A stretch of DNA of 64,000 nt from Siphonodentalium dalli (GCA_032622095.1 CP136062.1:150156875-150220874), one strand, 5' to 3'. Shown: positions 58,801 through 59,958, counted from the first letter of the stretch. Made by a program: numbers and translations. The notes: a model not told the origin generated them from the sequence alone.

Positions 58801-58879
58801 TGTCCGACGATAGCACTTTACTGCAAGTAATGACAAAGTACACCACGAACGCGAAATAAATTCGATGTTCTGCGTCCAT
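1..58879 (-). CDS. NOMO: NOMO gene (nodal modulator / BOS complex subunit), exons 1-19, 3' part missing
   Basis: Family knowledge: NOMO is a large (about 1,220 residues in human) type I ER membrane glycoprotein built of serial Ig-like / carboxypeptidase-regulatory-like beta-sandwich domains in the lumen; with nicalin and TMEM147 it forms the BOS complex that helps insert multipass membrane proteins. Seen here: nineteen minus-strand segments, each bounded by AG/GT and joining in one frame, that follow the NOMO family in order without gaps. Landmarks are GCGGFVRSDVEINYS (exon 1), LIPLYDKGDFIL (exon 2), FTGFSITGK (exon 3), GEPIKGVNFLLYS (exon 7), GFSVTGRVL (exon 10), ITPNTPQLPDI (exon 11), QDNWCWKEKS (exon 16) and NKGVNRFC (exon 17). 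About 690 residues are present. The C-terminal half and anchor lie beyond position 1. Most introns are phase 0 and many are swollen by transposons. Confidence 0.95.
484..593 (+). mobile_element. Fragment of TTAA-flanked MITE family C
   Basis: Starts TTAACCCTTTCAGTGCAAGT and ends near CGGACTTGCCG. It is the same family as the complete copy at 44100-44254, sharing the internal ACCCATATTTCCTTGATCAT stretch. The right terminus is degraded. Confidence 0.65.
973..1127. mobile_element. TA-flanked foldback MITE (Tc1/mariner-like), copy D1
   Basis: Ends CAGTAATGCTCTAATTAATC and its inverse, flanked by TA on both sides. A second inverted block (TTAACCACAGCAGAATTATG) lies further in, so the whole 155 bp can fold on itself. 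No coding capacity. Sister copies are at 20192-20324 and 44878-45043. Superfamily is inferred from TA target and CAGT terminus. Confidence 0.75.
1385..1830. mobile_element. Foldback element with GCAGAATGAGGTCCCC arms, copy E1
   Basis: Two hairpins, each a palindrome of CAGAATGAGGTCCCCAGAGG...GTGAATTTAGTGATG and its inverse, bracket a spacer containing CACCCATTGGGAACCTCGAT. Outer arms TGAGTTTAGTGTGCCTGTCA and inverse give long TIRs. Related copies occur near 9225, 19795, 40425, 49330 and 52018. Confidence 0.75.
2160..2395 (-). mobile_element. Hairpin MITE family B, reversed copy
   Basis: Contains GCGAAAACCCTGTGCCAATG, two hairpins built on TTCTCTTATATATGTGAGGC, and GCCTGTCATGAAAGGATAAA at the far end, which is the inverse of the family-B left end (CCTTTCATGACGGGAGC). 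Ends are approximate. Confidence 0.65.
2968..3072 (-). CDS. NOMO: NOMO exon 18
   Basis: 105 bp after acceptor TAATTTCAG. First base completes Thr, then SKSNPDVLSFHAIAHPLQIL and VETEVATKDIVMSI plus CA. Donor ACA|GTTAGT, phase 2. Aligns with human SSPSILTLTAIRHHVLGTIITDKMMDVTVTI. Conservation is moderate, but phase and splice sites fit on both sides. Confidence 0.88.
3543..4157 (-). repeat. Decayed tandem copies of the exon-17 end and donor
   Basis: Reading the minus strand past exon 17, the motif ATCATCATATAAATATGATA + donor-like GTAAGTTA recurs about every 52 bp. It lies in the true exon end (donor at 4157), a copy lacking the donor (about 4083-4130), a copy with intact ATAT|GTAAGT (donor at 4052), a copy with CT|GTACAA (3608), and a copy with the donor lost (about 3550). 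The piggyBac-like MITE 3645-4026 splits the series. Confidence 0.75.
3645..4026 (+). mobile_element. TTAA-type (piggyBac-like) MITE family A, copy P1
   Basis: 382 bp between TCAA (decayed TTAA) and TTAA. TIRs are CCCTTTACCCAACA and TGTTGGGTAAAGGG. Inside are two strong hairpins on TTCTCTTATATATGCGAGTC. TTAA target and CCC terminus are typical of piggyBac-derived MITEs. Sister copies P2-P4 are nearly identical. Confidence 0.85.
4158..4312 (-). CDS. NOMO: NOMO exon 17
   Basis: 155 bp after acceptor TATCTGCAG. Encodes NFSRPVEGKWMITDSADVNK, GVNRFCVGQPDVYLLTLQSC and HQFHPSSYKYD plus AC. Donor AC|GTAAGT is strong, phase 2. Human counterpart is KGVNRFCLSKPGVYKVTPRSCHRF...YTYDT. The last 25 bp and the donor are the seed of decayed tandem copies in intron 17. 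Confidence 0.95.
4559..5728 (+). mobile_element. Tandem-unit element F1 ('GGCGGCCATG' units)
   Basis: Opens with AGTGTCAATGACACTGTAGC TCAACTT and closes with a 30-bp hairpin, TAGCTCAAACTTAC / GTAAGTTGAGCTA. Between lie about six units of roughly 160 bp, each carrying GCAAAGAGTAAAATCCAAGA, GGCCATGTTTTTTGGCC and CGTTCCCATCTACATGTCAA. No protein. A non-autonomous element of unassigned class; its terminal hairpin recalls Helitrons but CTRR placement is not convincing. Confidence 0.7.
5735..6213. repeat. Degenerate mollusc-type interspersed repeat G
   Basis: Contains CATACCAAATTTC-like, 'TCATCTGGAAACC' and 'GGACCATAACTCCGACAAAA' phrases shared with repeats at 7118, 8070, 12010, 18665, 36790 and 51210. 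Non-coding. Confidence 0.55.
6214..7117 (+). mobile_element. Tandem-unit element F2
   Basis: Five further units of the F type, ending in the same terminal hairpin TAGCTCAAACTTAC / GTAAGTTGAGCTA and preceded by CACACGGACACACGGACGGA. It lacks the left terminus seen in F1 and probably continues F1 across the interposed G repeat. Confidence 0.65.
8070..8675 (+). repeat. Interspersed repeat G copies with (ACGG)n microsatellite
   Basis: Units with GGGCCATAACTCTGTAACAA, CAAACCCAAATTCGAACTG and CATACCAAATTTGGTTCC, terminated by an ACGG/GACGGACAGACGG tract at about 8354-8450. A further unit follows at 8497-8675. Open frames here (on both strands) are repeat artefacts. Confidence 0.75.
8748..8884 (-). 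CDS. NOMO: NOMO exon 16
   Basis: 137 bp after acceptor ACTTTCAG, completing a Val codon, then IITQDNWCWKEKSVDIAI, VHSGYLLKVDVTHEAKL. Donor CTG|GTAAGT, phase 0. The DNWCWKEKS motif equals human EDWCWKNKS, a strong NOMO signature. Confidence 0.96.
9225..9595. mobile_element. Foldback element E, copy 2
   Basis: Left hairpin half at 9236 (GCAGAATGAGGTCCCCAGAT), spacer with CATAATCGAGGTGACTAATG, and full right palindrome ending GACCTAATTCTGCAAATGTC. Outer arms include TTGTCTAACATTTGCAGAAT. In intron 15. Confidence 0.7.
10040..10103 (-). CDS. NOMO: NOMO exon 15
   Basis: 64 bp after acceptor TTCTAATAG: VKENAKGGTFKFENLLPWKYK plus one base. Donor AAAG|GTGAGT, phase 1. Matches human VNAMTFTFDNVLPGKYK; the usual G of LPGKY is W here. 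Confidence 0.92.
10134..10372 (+). mobile_element. Hairpin MITE family B, copy B1
   Basis: Begins after TTAA with CCCTTTCATGACGGGAGCTG, then two TTATATATG hairpins, then GGATTTTCGCAAAATTTCAG. The right TIR is degraded. It sits 30 bp upstream, in transcription sense, of the exon-15 acceptor. Confidence 0.7.
10990..11012 (+). repeat. Poly-C tract (23 bp)
   Basis: Uninterrupted run of 23 C (G on the transcribed sense of NOMO) in intron 14. Length is prone to sequencing error. Confidence 0.9.
11907..11963 (-). CDS. NOMO: NOMO exon 14 (short)
   Basis: 57 bp, 19 codons: KCSNMEVALEYGVHKHTTQ. Donor CAA|GTAAGT is excellent. The acceptor region reads CTACAGAG; the second AG keeps phase 0 with exon 13, whereas the first would shift the frame. 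Aligns with human CGDLLVTLQS, with a shorter loop before it. This is the least conserved exon, so the exact start is an inference from phase. Confidence 0.82.
12010..12345 (+). repeat. Interspersed repeat G, two units
   Basis: Carries AAAGGGGCATAACTCTTGTG, GAACCCGAATTCGAACTTGA, CATACCAAATTTCATTTCAT and a terminal GGAGCGACGGACATATGGAC. Non-coding. Confidence 0.65.
12422..12802 (+). mobile_element. TTAA-type (piggyBac-like) MITE family A, copy P2
   Basis: 381 bp, perfect TTAA on both sides (12418-12421 and 12803-12806), TIR CCCTTTACCCAACA. Internal twin hairpins as in P1. Non-coding. Confidence 0.9.
12807..14376. other. Intron 13, unassigned part
   Basis: About 1.6 kb of AT-rich DNA without recognised repeat or open frame of interest. 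Phrases such as GCCGCCATCTTGATTAAACT and GGTGGCCATCTTTTTTAATC resemble the F repeat in decayed form. Confidence 0.5.
14377..16463 (-). repeat. 2.1-kb minisatellite A seeded at the exon-13 splice donor
   Basis: About 60 tandem copies of a 33-bp unit or the same with four extra bases (37 bp). On the minus strand each contains AACAGTAACTTGTATGGG (or GTGACTT) followed by TATGTGTTTGTGACTAAC. The exon-13 donor ACA|GTAACTTGTATGGG is itself the first copy, so the array starts at the last four exon bases. A CAGACAAG variant unit recurs at 14931, 15075, 15219, 15433, 15569, 15771 and 16006, showing multi-unit duplications. The frame YGYVFVTNSDL is open across 33-bp units, but reading through from exon 13 hits a stop within about ten codons. 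Confidence 0.95.
16460..16588 (-). CDS. NOMO: NOMO exon 13, donor shared with the intron-13 minisatellite
   Basis: 129 bp, 43 codons, phase 0. Acceptor CTTCCTTCAG. Encodes VHTSEQEIQGGLYFVPDELS then ITVSNKPLRDVDFKQFTATV SGT, matching human AGLTLKPQTFPLTVTDRPVMDVAFVQFLASVSGK. The donor ACA|GTAACT is only moderately good, and it is repeated in every unit of the adjacent 2.1-kb array. Confidence 0.93.
16589..19412. other. Intron 12 contents
   Basis: Mostly unassigned AT-rich sequence. There is a weak G-type unit near 16990-17200 and two G units at about 18665-19030 (AATTAAGGGCCATAACTCTG, TCAAGACTTTGTTGAGCAAG). Nothing coding recognised. Confidence 0.55.
19413..19590 (-). CDS. NOMO: NOMO exon 12
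   Basis: 178 bp after acceptor GTTTTCAG. First base completes Ser, then FKICGKVIIDEIPRGLRQ, a beta-rich stretch, and TDNEGSFCMQKQPGKYTIK. Donor AAG|GTACAA, phase 0. Matches human GFSVCGQISI and TDAHGSFCFKAKPGTYKV. Confidence 0.95.
19795..20175. mobile_element. Foldback element E, copy 3
   Basis: Arms GGTGCTGGACATTTACAGAA and inverse TGCAAAATGTCCAGCACCAT. It contains the CAGAATGAGGTCCCCAGAGG palindrome and a T-rich spacer. In intron 11, directly beside MITE D2. Confidence 0.7.
20192..20324. mobile_element. TA-flanked foldback MITE, copy D2
   Basis: 133 bp between TA dinucleotides, TIR CAGTAATGCTCTAATTAATC. Slightly shorter than D1, missing part of the left inner arm. Confidence 0.8.
20653..21042 (-). 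mobile_element. TTAA-type (piggyBac-like) MITE family A, copy P3
   Basis: 390 bp with perfect TTAA on both sides, opposite orientation to P1, P2 and P4. One hairpin arm differs: GCATGCATTTAGAGAATG instead of GCATATATAAGAGAATG. Confidence 0.9.
21283..21482 (-). CDS. NOMO: NOMO exon 11
   Basis: 200 bp after acceptor AATTTCAG. Encodes a complete carboxypeptidase-regulatory-like unit: VSINGKESSMTT, GSYHLENMKAGTYTITVEG, and VKITPNTPQLPDITAD. Donor GATAG|GTCAGT, phase 2. Human equivalents are GSFRLENITTGTYTIHA and IKIAPNTPQLADI. This is the longest exon in the window. Confidence 0.96.
21690..22445 (+). mobile_element. Old TTAA-type element J1, split by MITE B2
   Basis: Same sequence order as the intact copy at 56854-57393 (TTGTTGTTGGTTTTTATAG, TTTGAAAGTCTGTTTAGTAC, GTCACTAGTCAGTGAGTGAC, GCGTACAGTCTCCCTTTAAG) but diverged. 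Family-B MITE 21931-22172 interrupts it at a TTAA that is uninterrupted in the other copy. Confidence 0.75.
21931..22172 (+). mobile_element. Hairpin MITE family B, copy B2
   Basis: 242 bp. Left TTAA, TIR CCGTTTCATGAC and inverse GTCATGAAAGGG, right target TTGT. The empty target site in the related element J2 (CTCATTTAAGTTAG) proves insertion at TTAA. Confidence 0.85.
22902..24067. mobile_element. Mutator-type non-autonomous element, copy 1
   Basis: 1166 bp. Perfect 9-bp target duplication GGACTTGAT (22893-22901 and 24068-24076). Terminal inverted repeats of about 75 bp start TAGTCCAAGTCTTCTTGTAC. Almost identical to 37712-38878, so both moved recently. Holds a 125-codon minus frame and a 67-codon plus frame with no recognisable domain and no transposase motif. 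Mutator (MULE) is inferred from 9-bp duplication and long TIRs. Confidence 0.88.
24108..25017. mobile_element. Harbinger-type MITE with TAA target duplication
   Basis: 910 bp flanked by TAA (24105-24107 and 25018-25020). TIRs begin GGCC and contain GGGTTTTGATTCTCGGGC. TAA/TTA targets and GG-starting termini are typical of PIF/Harbinger. No transposase frame. It starts 41 bp from the end of the Mutator-type element. Confidence 0.75.
25030..25740 (+). mobile_element. Element F3 plus repeat G unit
   Basis: Starts GTGTCAATGACACTGTAACT like F1, has two shortened F units (GGTGGCCATGTTTTT), ends at the hairpin TAGCTCAAACTTGAC / GTCAAGTTGAGCTA (to 25586), and is followed by one G unit with CATACCTAATATTG. 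Confidence 0.65.
26220..26276 (-). CDS. NOMO: NOMO exon 10
   Basis: 57 bp, 19 codons, phase 0. Acceptor ATTTCAG, donor GGG|GTGAGT. Encodes ETFQVAGFSVTGRVLDSKG. The GFSVTGRVL string is identical to human NOMO. Confidence 0.96.
26750..26890 (+). repeat. Interspersed repeat G fragment
   Basis: Contains ATACCAAATATCATTCAGAT CCG and a terminal GGACAGACAGATGGACAGAC tract. In intron 9. Confidence 0.55.
26987..27076 (-). CDS. NOMO: NOMO exon 9
   Basis: 90 bp, 30 codons, phase 0. Acceptor CTTTTGTAG, donor AAG|GTGCAG. Encodes IPFYKGEQITFDVVPSRQSF then TVQHESLHLK, matching human IPFYRGERITFDVAPSRLDFTVEHDSLKI nearly residue for residue. Confidence 0.96.
27820..28790. other. Intron 8, unassigned part
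   Basis: AT-rich, with no recognised gene. A 102-codon minus frame at 27820-28128 has no recognisable domain or good splice context, and I treat it as chance. The phrase GACAGACAAGCTGATTCCAG near 28210 recurs at 1874 and belongs to a degenerate interspersed repeat. Confidence 0.5.
28791..29817. repeat. Minisatellite B: 31-bp unit, about 33 copies
   Basis: 1,027 bp of head-to-tail CAATCACATTCAAACAATAA AGTAGTTCCCC units, with AATAAA/AAGAAA and AAG/AAT variants distributed non-randomly. No spacers between units, so not CRISPR. Lies in intron 8. Confidence 0.96.
29887..31540 (+). mobile_element. Possible larger Harbinger-like element with decayed coding region
   Basis: Left end TAA then GGCCAAACAAAATTGATG and GTTTCTCAGG. 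Right end is the inverse, CCTGAGAAACGAAAGTTTAA ...GCC then TAG, resembling the termini of 24108-25017. Between, the plus strand has short open frames broken by stops and frameshifts (29919-30140, 30073-30312, 30366-30548, 30558-30908). In one frame at about 30432-30580 a plausible stretch reads RVLPAKFDEKFAEGNSKYRL FNDVIDLLAKYN. I do not recognise the protein. It may be a captured or transposon-encoded gene now dead. Confidence 0.45.
31020..31345. repeat. Long imperfect inverted repeat
   Basis: Arms of roughly 150 bp around a centre near 31170-31190, e.g. ATGTGACAAGTTTACAACCA against the inverse TGGTTGTAATCTTGTCACAT. Lies inside the candidate element 29887-31540. Confidence 0.65.
31561..31695 (-). 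CDS. NOMO: NOMO exon 8
   Basis: 135 bp, 45 codons, phase 0. Acceptor TTTCTTACAG, donor ATT|GTGAGT. Contains a Cys-containing linker, LSPLCYVSSGADGIFSYPRL and PPGEYYI, matching human LVYLCYTVSREDGSFSFYSLPSGGY. The linker before LCYV is less conserved, as in other animals. Confidence 0.93.
31766..31850 (+). repeat. Fragment with Harbinger-type terminus
   Basis: AAGGCCAAAAAAAGGGTTTTGG followed by TTCTCAGGC, the same terminus as 24108-25017, with GTTAGGCCTTTT 60 bp on. It appears truncated. Confidence 0.5.
32415..32735. repeat. Minisatellite C: 44-45-bp unit, 7 copies
   Basis: Units of GGTATGACCTCCGAATAGTA TGCACCATGTGGTCATGTAAACAAA. Since 45 is divisible by three, several frames on both strands are open and give repetitive proteins (e.g. 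GGHTFVYMTTWCILF); these are artefacts. In intron 7. Confidence 0.95.
32855..33130. repeat. Inverted repeat of GGGGAAGATACCC blocks
   Basis: Left: GGGGAAGATACCCCGGG, then ATCTTCCCCCCACCCTGGGT and a second ATCTTCCCCCCCACTCGTA. Right: inverse ATGAGTGGGGGGAAGATACC CAGGGC and GGGGAAGATACCCTGGG. A small foldback element or decayed pair; a poly-T run of 18 precedes it. Confidence 0.65.
33864..33938 (-). CDS. NOMO: NOMO exon 7
   Basis: 75 bp, 25 codons, phase 0. Acceptor TGTTCTAG, donor CAG|GTGATT. Encodes GKVLGDGEPIKGVNFLLYSK then TVTQQ. The GEPIKGVNFLLYS motif is the start of another NOMO beta-sandwich repeat (human SDGEPMKGVKFLLFSS). Confidence 0.95.
35001..35099. repeat. 24-bp perfect inverted repeat
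   Basis: ATCCGCATAATGTAGCTGAA TAAA and its exact inverse, separated by about 50 bp, in intron 6. It could be a short MITE or RNA hairpin in the pre-mRNA. Confidence 0.8.
35571..35648 (-). CDS. NOMO: NOMO exon 6
   Basis: 78 bp, 26 codons, phase 0 at both ends. Acceptor ATCTTCAG, donor CAC|GTAAGA. Encodes ASVSIKLVDDNVNAGSSLVI then AGYDVH, matching human STTVRVTNSNANAASPLIVAGYNV. Confidence 0.93.
35682..35800 (+). repeat. Fragment of element F (left end)
   Basis: ATGAAAGTGTCAATGACACAGTAGCTCAACTT appears here as in F1 and F3, followed by CGATAAGGAATGC as in F3, then lost. Confidence 0.65.
36105..36797 (-). pseudogene. LINE (non-LTR retrotransposon) C-terminal remnant
   Basis: Minus strand. The upstream part has ASFCIRGKSYGAKRN and LLKLYHSCVKLIALYGRE, then further down LLIEKGRPKLDLEGRICPIC (a Cys-x2-Cys knuckle), and after a frame change KHFIRDCKPLNPERKVMLEK and FILGLNEVDTSI before a stop at 36107-36105. 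This layout matches the end of LINE reverse transcriptases after the catalytic domain. At least two frameshifts and missing 5' parts mean it is dead. Confidence 0.75.
36798..37470 (+). repeat. Interspersed repeat G, about four units
   Basis: Repeated AACCCATATTCGAACTTGAC, CATACCAAATTTGGTTTCGA and CATCTGGAAACTTTCCGAAC phrases with GGACGGACGGACAGT. Open frames here are repeat-derived. Confidence 0.7.
37712..38878. mobile_element. Mutator-type non-autonomous element, copy 2
   Basis: 1167 bp with perfect 9-bp target duplication CGCTACAAT (37703-37711 and 38879-38887). Same TIRs and orientation as copy 1, differing by only a few substitutions and small indels. It ends 90 bp from the exon-5 donor. 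The 125-codon and 67-codon frames are preserved, but so is the rest of the DNA, so this is not evidence of coding. Confidence 0.9.
38969..39041 (-). CDS. NOMO: NOMO exon 5
   Basis: 73 bp after acceptor TATTTCAG; first base completes Ser, then YTFSNVMPGSYDIKAVHQTW and KFET. Matches the human VLPGDYEILATHPTW block. The donor ACG|GTTCGT is weak (T at +3), but it is supported because the protein continues correctly into exon 6 in phase 0. Confidence 0.9.
39445..39815 (+). mobile_element. TTAA-type (piggyBac-like) MITE family A, copy P4
   Basis: 371 bp, perfect TTAA both sides. It has one GGCCGG tandem at the right end where P1 and P2 have two. Confidence 0.9.
40036..40288 (+). mobile_element. 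Hairpin MITE family B, copy B3
   Basis: CCTTTGATGACGGGAGCTGTGCTGGTGCAGCATTAAAG at left, CGCAAAATTTCAGGAAGCTC at right, ending GGAAGGG. Flanks (GAAA / TTTA) no longer match. Confidence 0.65.
40425..40675. mobile_element. Foldback element E, copy 4 (double hairpin)
   Basis: Two complete CAGAATGAGG...CCTCATTCTG palindromes back to back, bounded by AAGCCTTGAAATAG and its inverse CTATTTCAAGGCTT. This is the best-preserved copy and defines the family ends. Confidence 0.8.
41203..43494. mobile_element. hAT-type element (non-autonomous), 2.3 kb
   Basis: Termini TTGTGCTGGGACAGTTG and inverse CAACCGTCCCAGCACTA. Target duplication GACGGTTG / GACGGTTC (7 of 8). Subterminal CCGGTTAACCGG-type motifs at both ends. 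No transposase. Its centre is filled by the SINE-like cluster 41465-42645. Confidence 0.82.
41465..42645. repeat. Inverted cluster of four tRNA-related (SINE-like) units
   Basis: Units of about 340 bp: two on the minus strand (41.5-42.03 kb) face two on the plus (42.05-42.64 kb). Each has a tRNA-like part with A-box-like TGGCCGTGTGG, an arm GGCGCGCTCGCCC, and B-box-like GGTTCGTATCC, plus a tail with CATTTTAAGGTCTCTTTATA and GAGGTTCGGCACAGCAGCAA. The anticodon stem does not pair properly, so not a functional tRNA. The long extra arm suggests Ser/Leu tRNA ancestry (inference). Confidence 0.65.
43639..43745 (-). CDS. NOMO: NOMO exon 4
   Basis: 107 bp after acceptor TTCTCCAG. Encodes VISKGQTDGPHGVVVTLNKG and a short linker ending KKDG plus two bases (AG). 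Donor AG|GTAAAA, phase 2. Corresponds to the second carboxypeptidase-regulatory-like repeat (human VLSKGQPLGPAGVQVSL). It lies just outside the hAT-type element that fills much of intron 4. Confidence 0.93.
44100..44254. mobile_element. TTAA-flanked MITE family C
   Basis: 155 bp. TTAA at left, TCAA at right. TIR CCCATTCAGTGCCAAGTCCG and inverse CGGACTTGGCACTGAAAGGG. Internal GAGCTCTTTCCATCAATGTA is tandemly duplicated. Non-coding. Confidence 0.8.
44580..44703 (+). repeat. Fragment of element F (right end)
   Basis: GGATGTGGCCTGTAGGGTGT, ACGCCAACCCATGGCAATAG and terminal hairpin AGCTCAAAATTTG / CAATTTGAGCT. Confidence 0.65.
44878..45043. mobile_element. TA-flanked foldback MITE, copy D3, beside exon 3
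   Basis: 166 bp between TA dinucleotides, full double-arm structure. Its end is 20 bp from the last base of exon 3, immediately downstream of the splice donor in transcription sense. Confidence 0.85.
45064..45164 (-). CDS. NOMO: NOMO exon 3
   Basis: 101 bp after acceptor GTTTCAG, completing the Glu codon, then PEKYELHVDGEKDKCSLGED and INFKFTGFSITGK. Donor AAAG|GTAATT, phase 0. The pattern ELHVDG...C..G.DINF.FTGFS..GK is characteristic of NOMO. A TA-flanked MITE lies only 20 bp downstream of this donor. Confidence 0.95.
45592..45767 (+). mobile_element. Hairpin MITE family B, copy B4
   Basis: 176 bp with TTAA on both sides (45588-45591, 45768-45771). Shorter than others because part of the first hairpin is deleted. 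Confidence 0.8.
46744..46820 (+). repeat. Poly-G tract: 38 G, one T, 38 G
   Basis: Seventy-six G in 77 bases on the plus strand (C-rich in NOMO pre-mRNA). Strong G-quadruplex potential; true length is uncertain. Confidence 0.85.
47148..48255. mobile_element. hAT-type element (inner, nested), 1.1 kb
   Basis: Perfect 8-bp target duplication GTTAACTG (47140-47147 and 48256-48263). Termini TAGGGCTGGACGATATTAAC and inverse of TAGTGCTGGGCGG. Subterminal CGCGATTATTTTAAAT / AACCGCGGTTAACGAT palindromes. It inserted into the outer element later. Confidence 0.9.
49330..49715. mobile_element. Foldback element E, copy 5
   Basis: Spacer with TGCAGAAGATTAAATGTATA ATCGAGGCG and right palindrome ending CATCCTGCAAACGTCAGACA CACTATTTCAAGGCTTG. 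The left arm is degraded. It ends about 115 bp below the exon-2 donor. Confidence 0.65.
49832..49967 (-). CDS. NOMO: NOMO exon 2
   Basis: 136 bp after acceptor ATTTCAG; donor TTTTG|GTTAGT, phase 1. Begins VKLYTSHGSIKYQTDCAP and continues YLIPLYDKGDFILQVEPPAGWSF. This is the first lumenal beta-sandwich domain of NOMO; the human counterpart reads IKLYTKHGTLKYQTDCAP. The last base starts a Glu codon completed by exon 3. Confidence 0.95.
49968..53170. other. Intron 1, proximal to exon 2
   Basis: Mostly unassigned. It holds a local tandem duplication at about 50185-50310 (AAGAAAATTACTTGTTTAAT TATTAAATGTGTG repeated), G units at about 51210-51555 and foldback E fragments at 52018-52400. No gene recognised. 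Confidence 0.55.
52018..52400. mobile_element. Foldback element E, copy 6 (truncated)
   Basis: A half palindrome at 52018-52080, then TGTCTGACATTTGCAGAATG, a full palindrome to 52255, and spacer to AGGGGGATATAGAAACTAAA. The distal arm is missing. Confidence 0.6.
53175..54083. mobile_element. TIR element of unknown class (0.9 kb)
   Basis: Termini AATGCATCACCTTGACCATT and its imperfect inverse continuing through CTTCCTTTTCCAAAAA (about 45 bp). The interior is relatively GC- and CpG-rich with GTCGACG/CGTCGAC and GCGATCGGGCAACAACCCGC. A 101-codon minus frame has no recognisable domain. Target duplication not resolved. Confidence 0.6.
54350..54660 (-). repeat. Element H1 with palindromic CGTGGCCACG array
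   Basis: About a dozen short units of GAATATGAAGTCGTGGCCAC or GAATAAAGTCGTGGCCACGA, bounded by TTTTTAAGTCGTGGCC on one side and GGCCAAAAGGAAGAATACCT ...TTTAGGGTAAC...GGGGCGGGCGGG on the other. The latter ends recur inverted at 57481-57540. Confidence 0.8.
54859..55850 (+). mobile_element. Interspersed element I1
   Basis: Begins CTAGCAGGTTAGCCCGCCAC and ends TCAAAATATATAGTATAGAT. AGTTTGAGCTCAATCGG occurs three times. Shares end style (ACTAGC...CCCG; ...CAAAATATATA) with the repeats upstream of NOMO at 59.1, 62.15 and 63.18 kb. Non-coding, probably non-autonomous retroelement (inference). Confidence 0.55.
55859..56853. other. Intron 1, unassigned part
   Basis: No recognised gene or repeat family. 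A 91-codon minus frame (55859-56134) and a 79-codon minus frame (56593-56832) lack recognisable domains or splice support and do not fit the NOMO reading. Confidence 0.5.
56854..57393. mobile_element. TTAA-type element J2 (0.54 kb)
   Basis: TIR AGGGGTACTGTAC and inverse GTACAGTACCCCT, flanked by TTAA (56850-56853, 57394-57397). No protein. PiggyBac or Kolobok relatives both use TTAA, and I cannot choose. The older copy J1 is at 21690-22445. Confidence 0.8.
57481..57750 (+). repeat. Element H2, left part, CGTGGCCACG array
   Basis: Starts GAGTAGGGGCGGGCGGGTTACCCT, then AGGTATTCTTCGTTTTGGCC, then units of TTCTCGTGGCCACGACTTCA. It is an inverted copy of H1. A LINE fragment splits this array, and the remainder is at 58550-58665. 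Confidence 0.8.
57751..57767 (-). repeat. (GAA)n 3' tail of the LINE copy
   Basis: On the minus strand the LINE ends TATAAAGAAGAAGAAGAAGA before the array resumes. Microsatellite tails are typical of several LINE clades and mark the 3' insertion junction. Confidence 0.7.
57872..58549 (-). pseudogene. 5'-truncated LINE reverse transcriptase (C-terminal third)
   Basis: Open for about 225 codons without a stop: KYLGLTINGKLNWNNHI, RPQLEYASPVWN, EMVQRRGARFVNN, LEWEPLKTRRKK, RAWNNLPEGV. These are hallmark motifs of the thumb and post-RT region of jockey/CR1-like LINE reverse transcriptases; the catalytic YADD region is absent. Downstream of the stop a (GAA)n-type tail lies at 57751-57767. An intact frame implies recent insertion. 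Antisense frames are shadows. Confidence 0.9.
58550..58665 (+). repeat. Element H2, right part
   Basis: Four more CGTGGCCACGACTTCATATT units, then CGACTTAAAAAAAAAAATTC. It completes the array interrupted by the LINE, ending 74 bp from exon 1. Confidence 0.8.
58739..58879 (-). CDS. NOMO: NOMO exon 1: start codon, signal peptide, first conserved block
   Basis: 47 codons. The start ATG (58879-58877) sits in a good context (A at -3, G at +4) and has an in-frame TAA 14 codons upstream (58921-58919), so translation cannot begin further up unless a 5' exon is spliced in. Residues 1-25 look like a signal peptide: a short charged head, then a hydrophobic run (IYFAFVVYFVIT). The NOMO hallmark GCGGFVRSDVEINYSIVE follows. 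The donor is GAG|GTGAAG, phase 0. The signal peptide fits the ER-lumenal location of the family. Confidence 0.93.
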
Positions 58880-59060
58880 CGTGTCAAATAGCTGCCGCTG
58901 CCAAAAACGGGTGCCGCGTTACCTTATGCCGAAAAGTAGCATAAATGTGATGGCGCACTTGGTTGTCGTAAAACAATTAGCAGAGACATAGACTAAAAAT
59001 ATCATCTGTGGCAGAGAGCCTATGAATTTATTTTTTATTTTGATAATATCTTAACACATA
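58880..59060 (-). promoter_or_regulatory. Region directly upstream of the NOMO start codon
   Basis: The stretch holding the 5' UTR and presumably the promoter. On the sense strand it is moderately GC-rich close to the ATG (CGCGGCACCCG, GGCAGCGGCAGC) and includes a YY1-like GCGCCATCACA. No TATA box is evident. The start site cannot be placed from sequence alone. Confidence 0.35.
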
Positions 59061-59107
59061 AATACACAATCAAACACAATCAAGCACATGACTGCACATA
59101 ATGTATC

Positions 59108-59522
59108 TACTATATATTTTTTGACTTCTGTCTGTCTGTCTGTCTGTTTCAGTGTTTGTTTGTTTGTTACTGTTAGCAATGGCCGGGAAAACTGCCCGGC
59201 GGATTTCGACGAAATTTTTGTTTATACCTAGGGATACTTTTGTCTGGTGATGTTTTGGACGGGTCAAATCGTGACCCCGACCTGACCTTGACCTTCAAAA
59301 TGGTCAATTCAAGGTCAAATGGCGCCTTTCGACGGATTTCGACGAAATTTGATACCTAGGGGTAGGCCCTACTTTTGTCCGGGGAGTGCTTTGGACGGGT
59401 CAAATCGTGACCCCGACATGACCTTGACCTTCAAGATGGTCAATTCAAGGTCAAATCGCGCCTTTCGACGGATGAAAGCAAAGGGGAAACAGCCCGGACG
59501 AAGTCAGGTCACCCTGCTAGTA
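59108..59522 (-). mobile_element. Interspersed element I2
   Basis: Reverse orientation: CTAGCAGGGTGACCTGACTT at the right end, a TCTGTCTGTCTGTCTG tract at the left. Two inner units with GGATTTCGACGAAATTTGAT and GGACGGGTCAAATCGTGACC. Contains TCAAGGTCA and TGACCTTGACC motifs. Confidence 0.65.
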
Positions 59523-59606
59523 ATATATAATTTACAAATTATATAAATCAATAAGCTTGAACATTTGGCGCCAGCTGGTATTTATTATAGCTTAAATTTA
59601 GTACCG

Positions 59607-59958
59607 CTGAAGGGGTCACTCTCACCAAAAAAAGTGCTGAAGGGTACACAGGTTTTGAAAATGTGCTGAAGGATAGGCCTAGGCCTACACAGGTTTTGAA
59701 ATGTCATTCTAAATGATGTTTATTAGTTTTCGTATCTGCCATGATTTATGTTAGAGAATAATTGTTTACATTCCAATGAACATTAAATTGAACTGAAATC
59801 AAACTGCTAATGCGCGCCAGACTTTCAGAAACAGTTTAAGTAACGGTGTTAGTGCCGATCACAAACCCTGTGCATTTAGGCCTACCATTCAGCACATTTT
59901 CAAACCCTGTGTAGGCCTACCCTTCCGTACTTTTTTTGGTGAGAGTGACCCCTTCAGT
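59607..59958. mobile_element. Foldback MITE with 10-bp target duplication
   Basis: Direct TTTAGTACCG on both sides (59597-59606, 59959-59968). TIR CTGAAGGGGTCACTCTCACC and further matches over about 70 bp (CACAGGTTTTGAAAATGTGC). No coding frame. A 9-10-bp duplication suggests Mutator kinship. Confidence 0.75.
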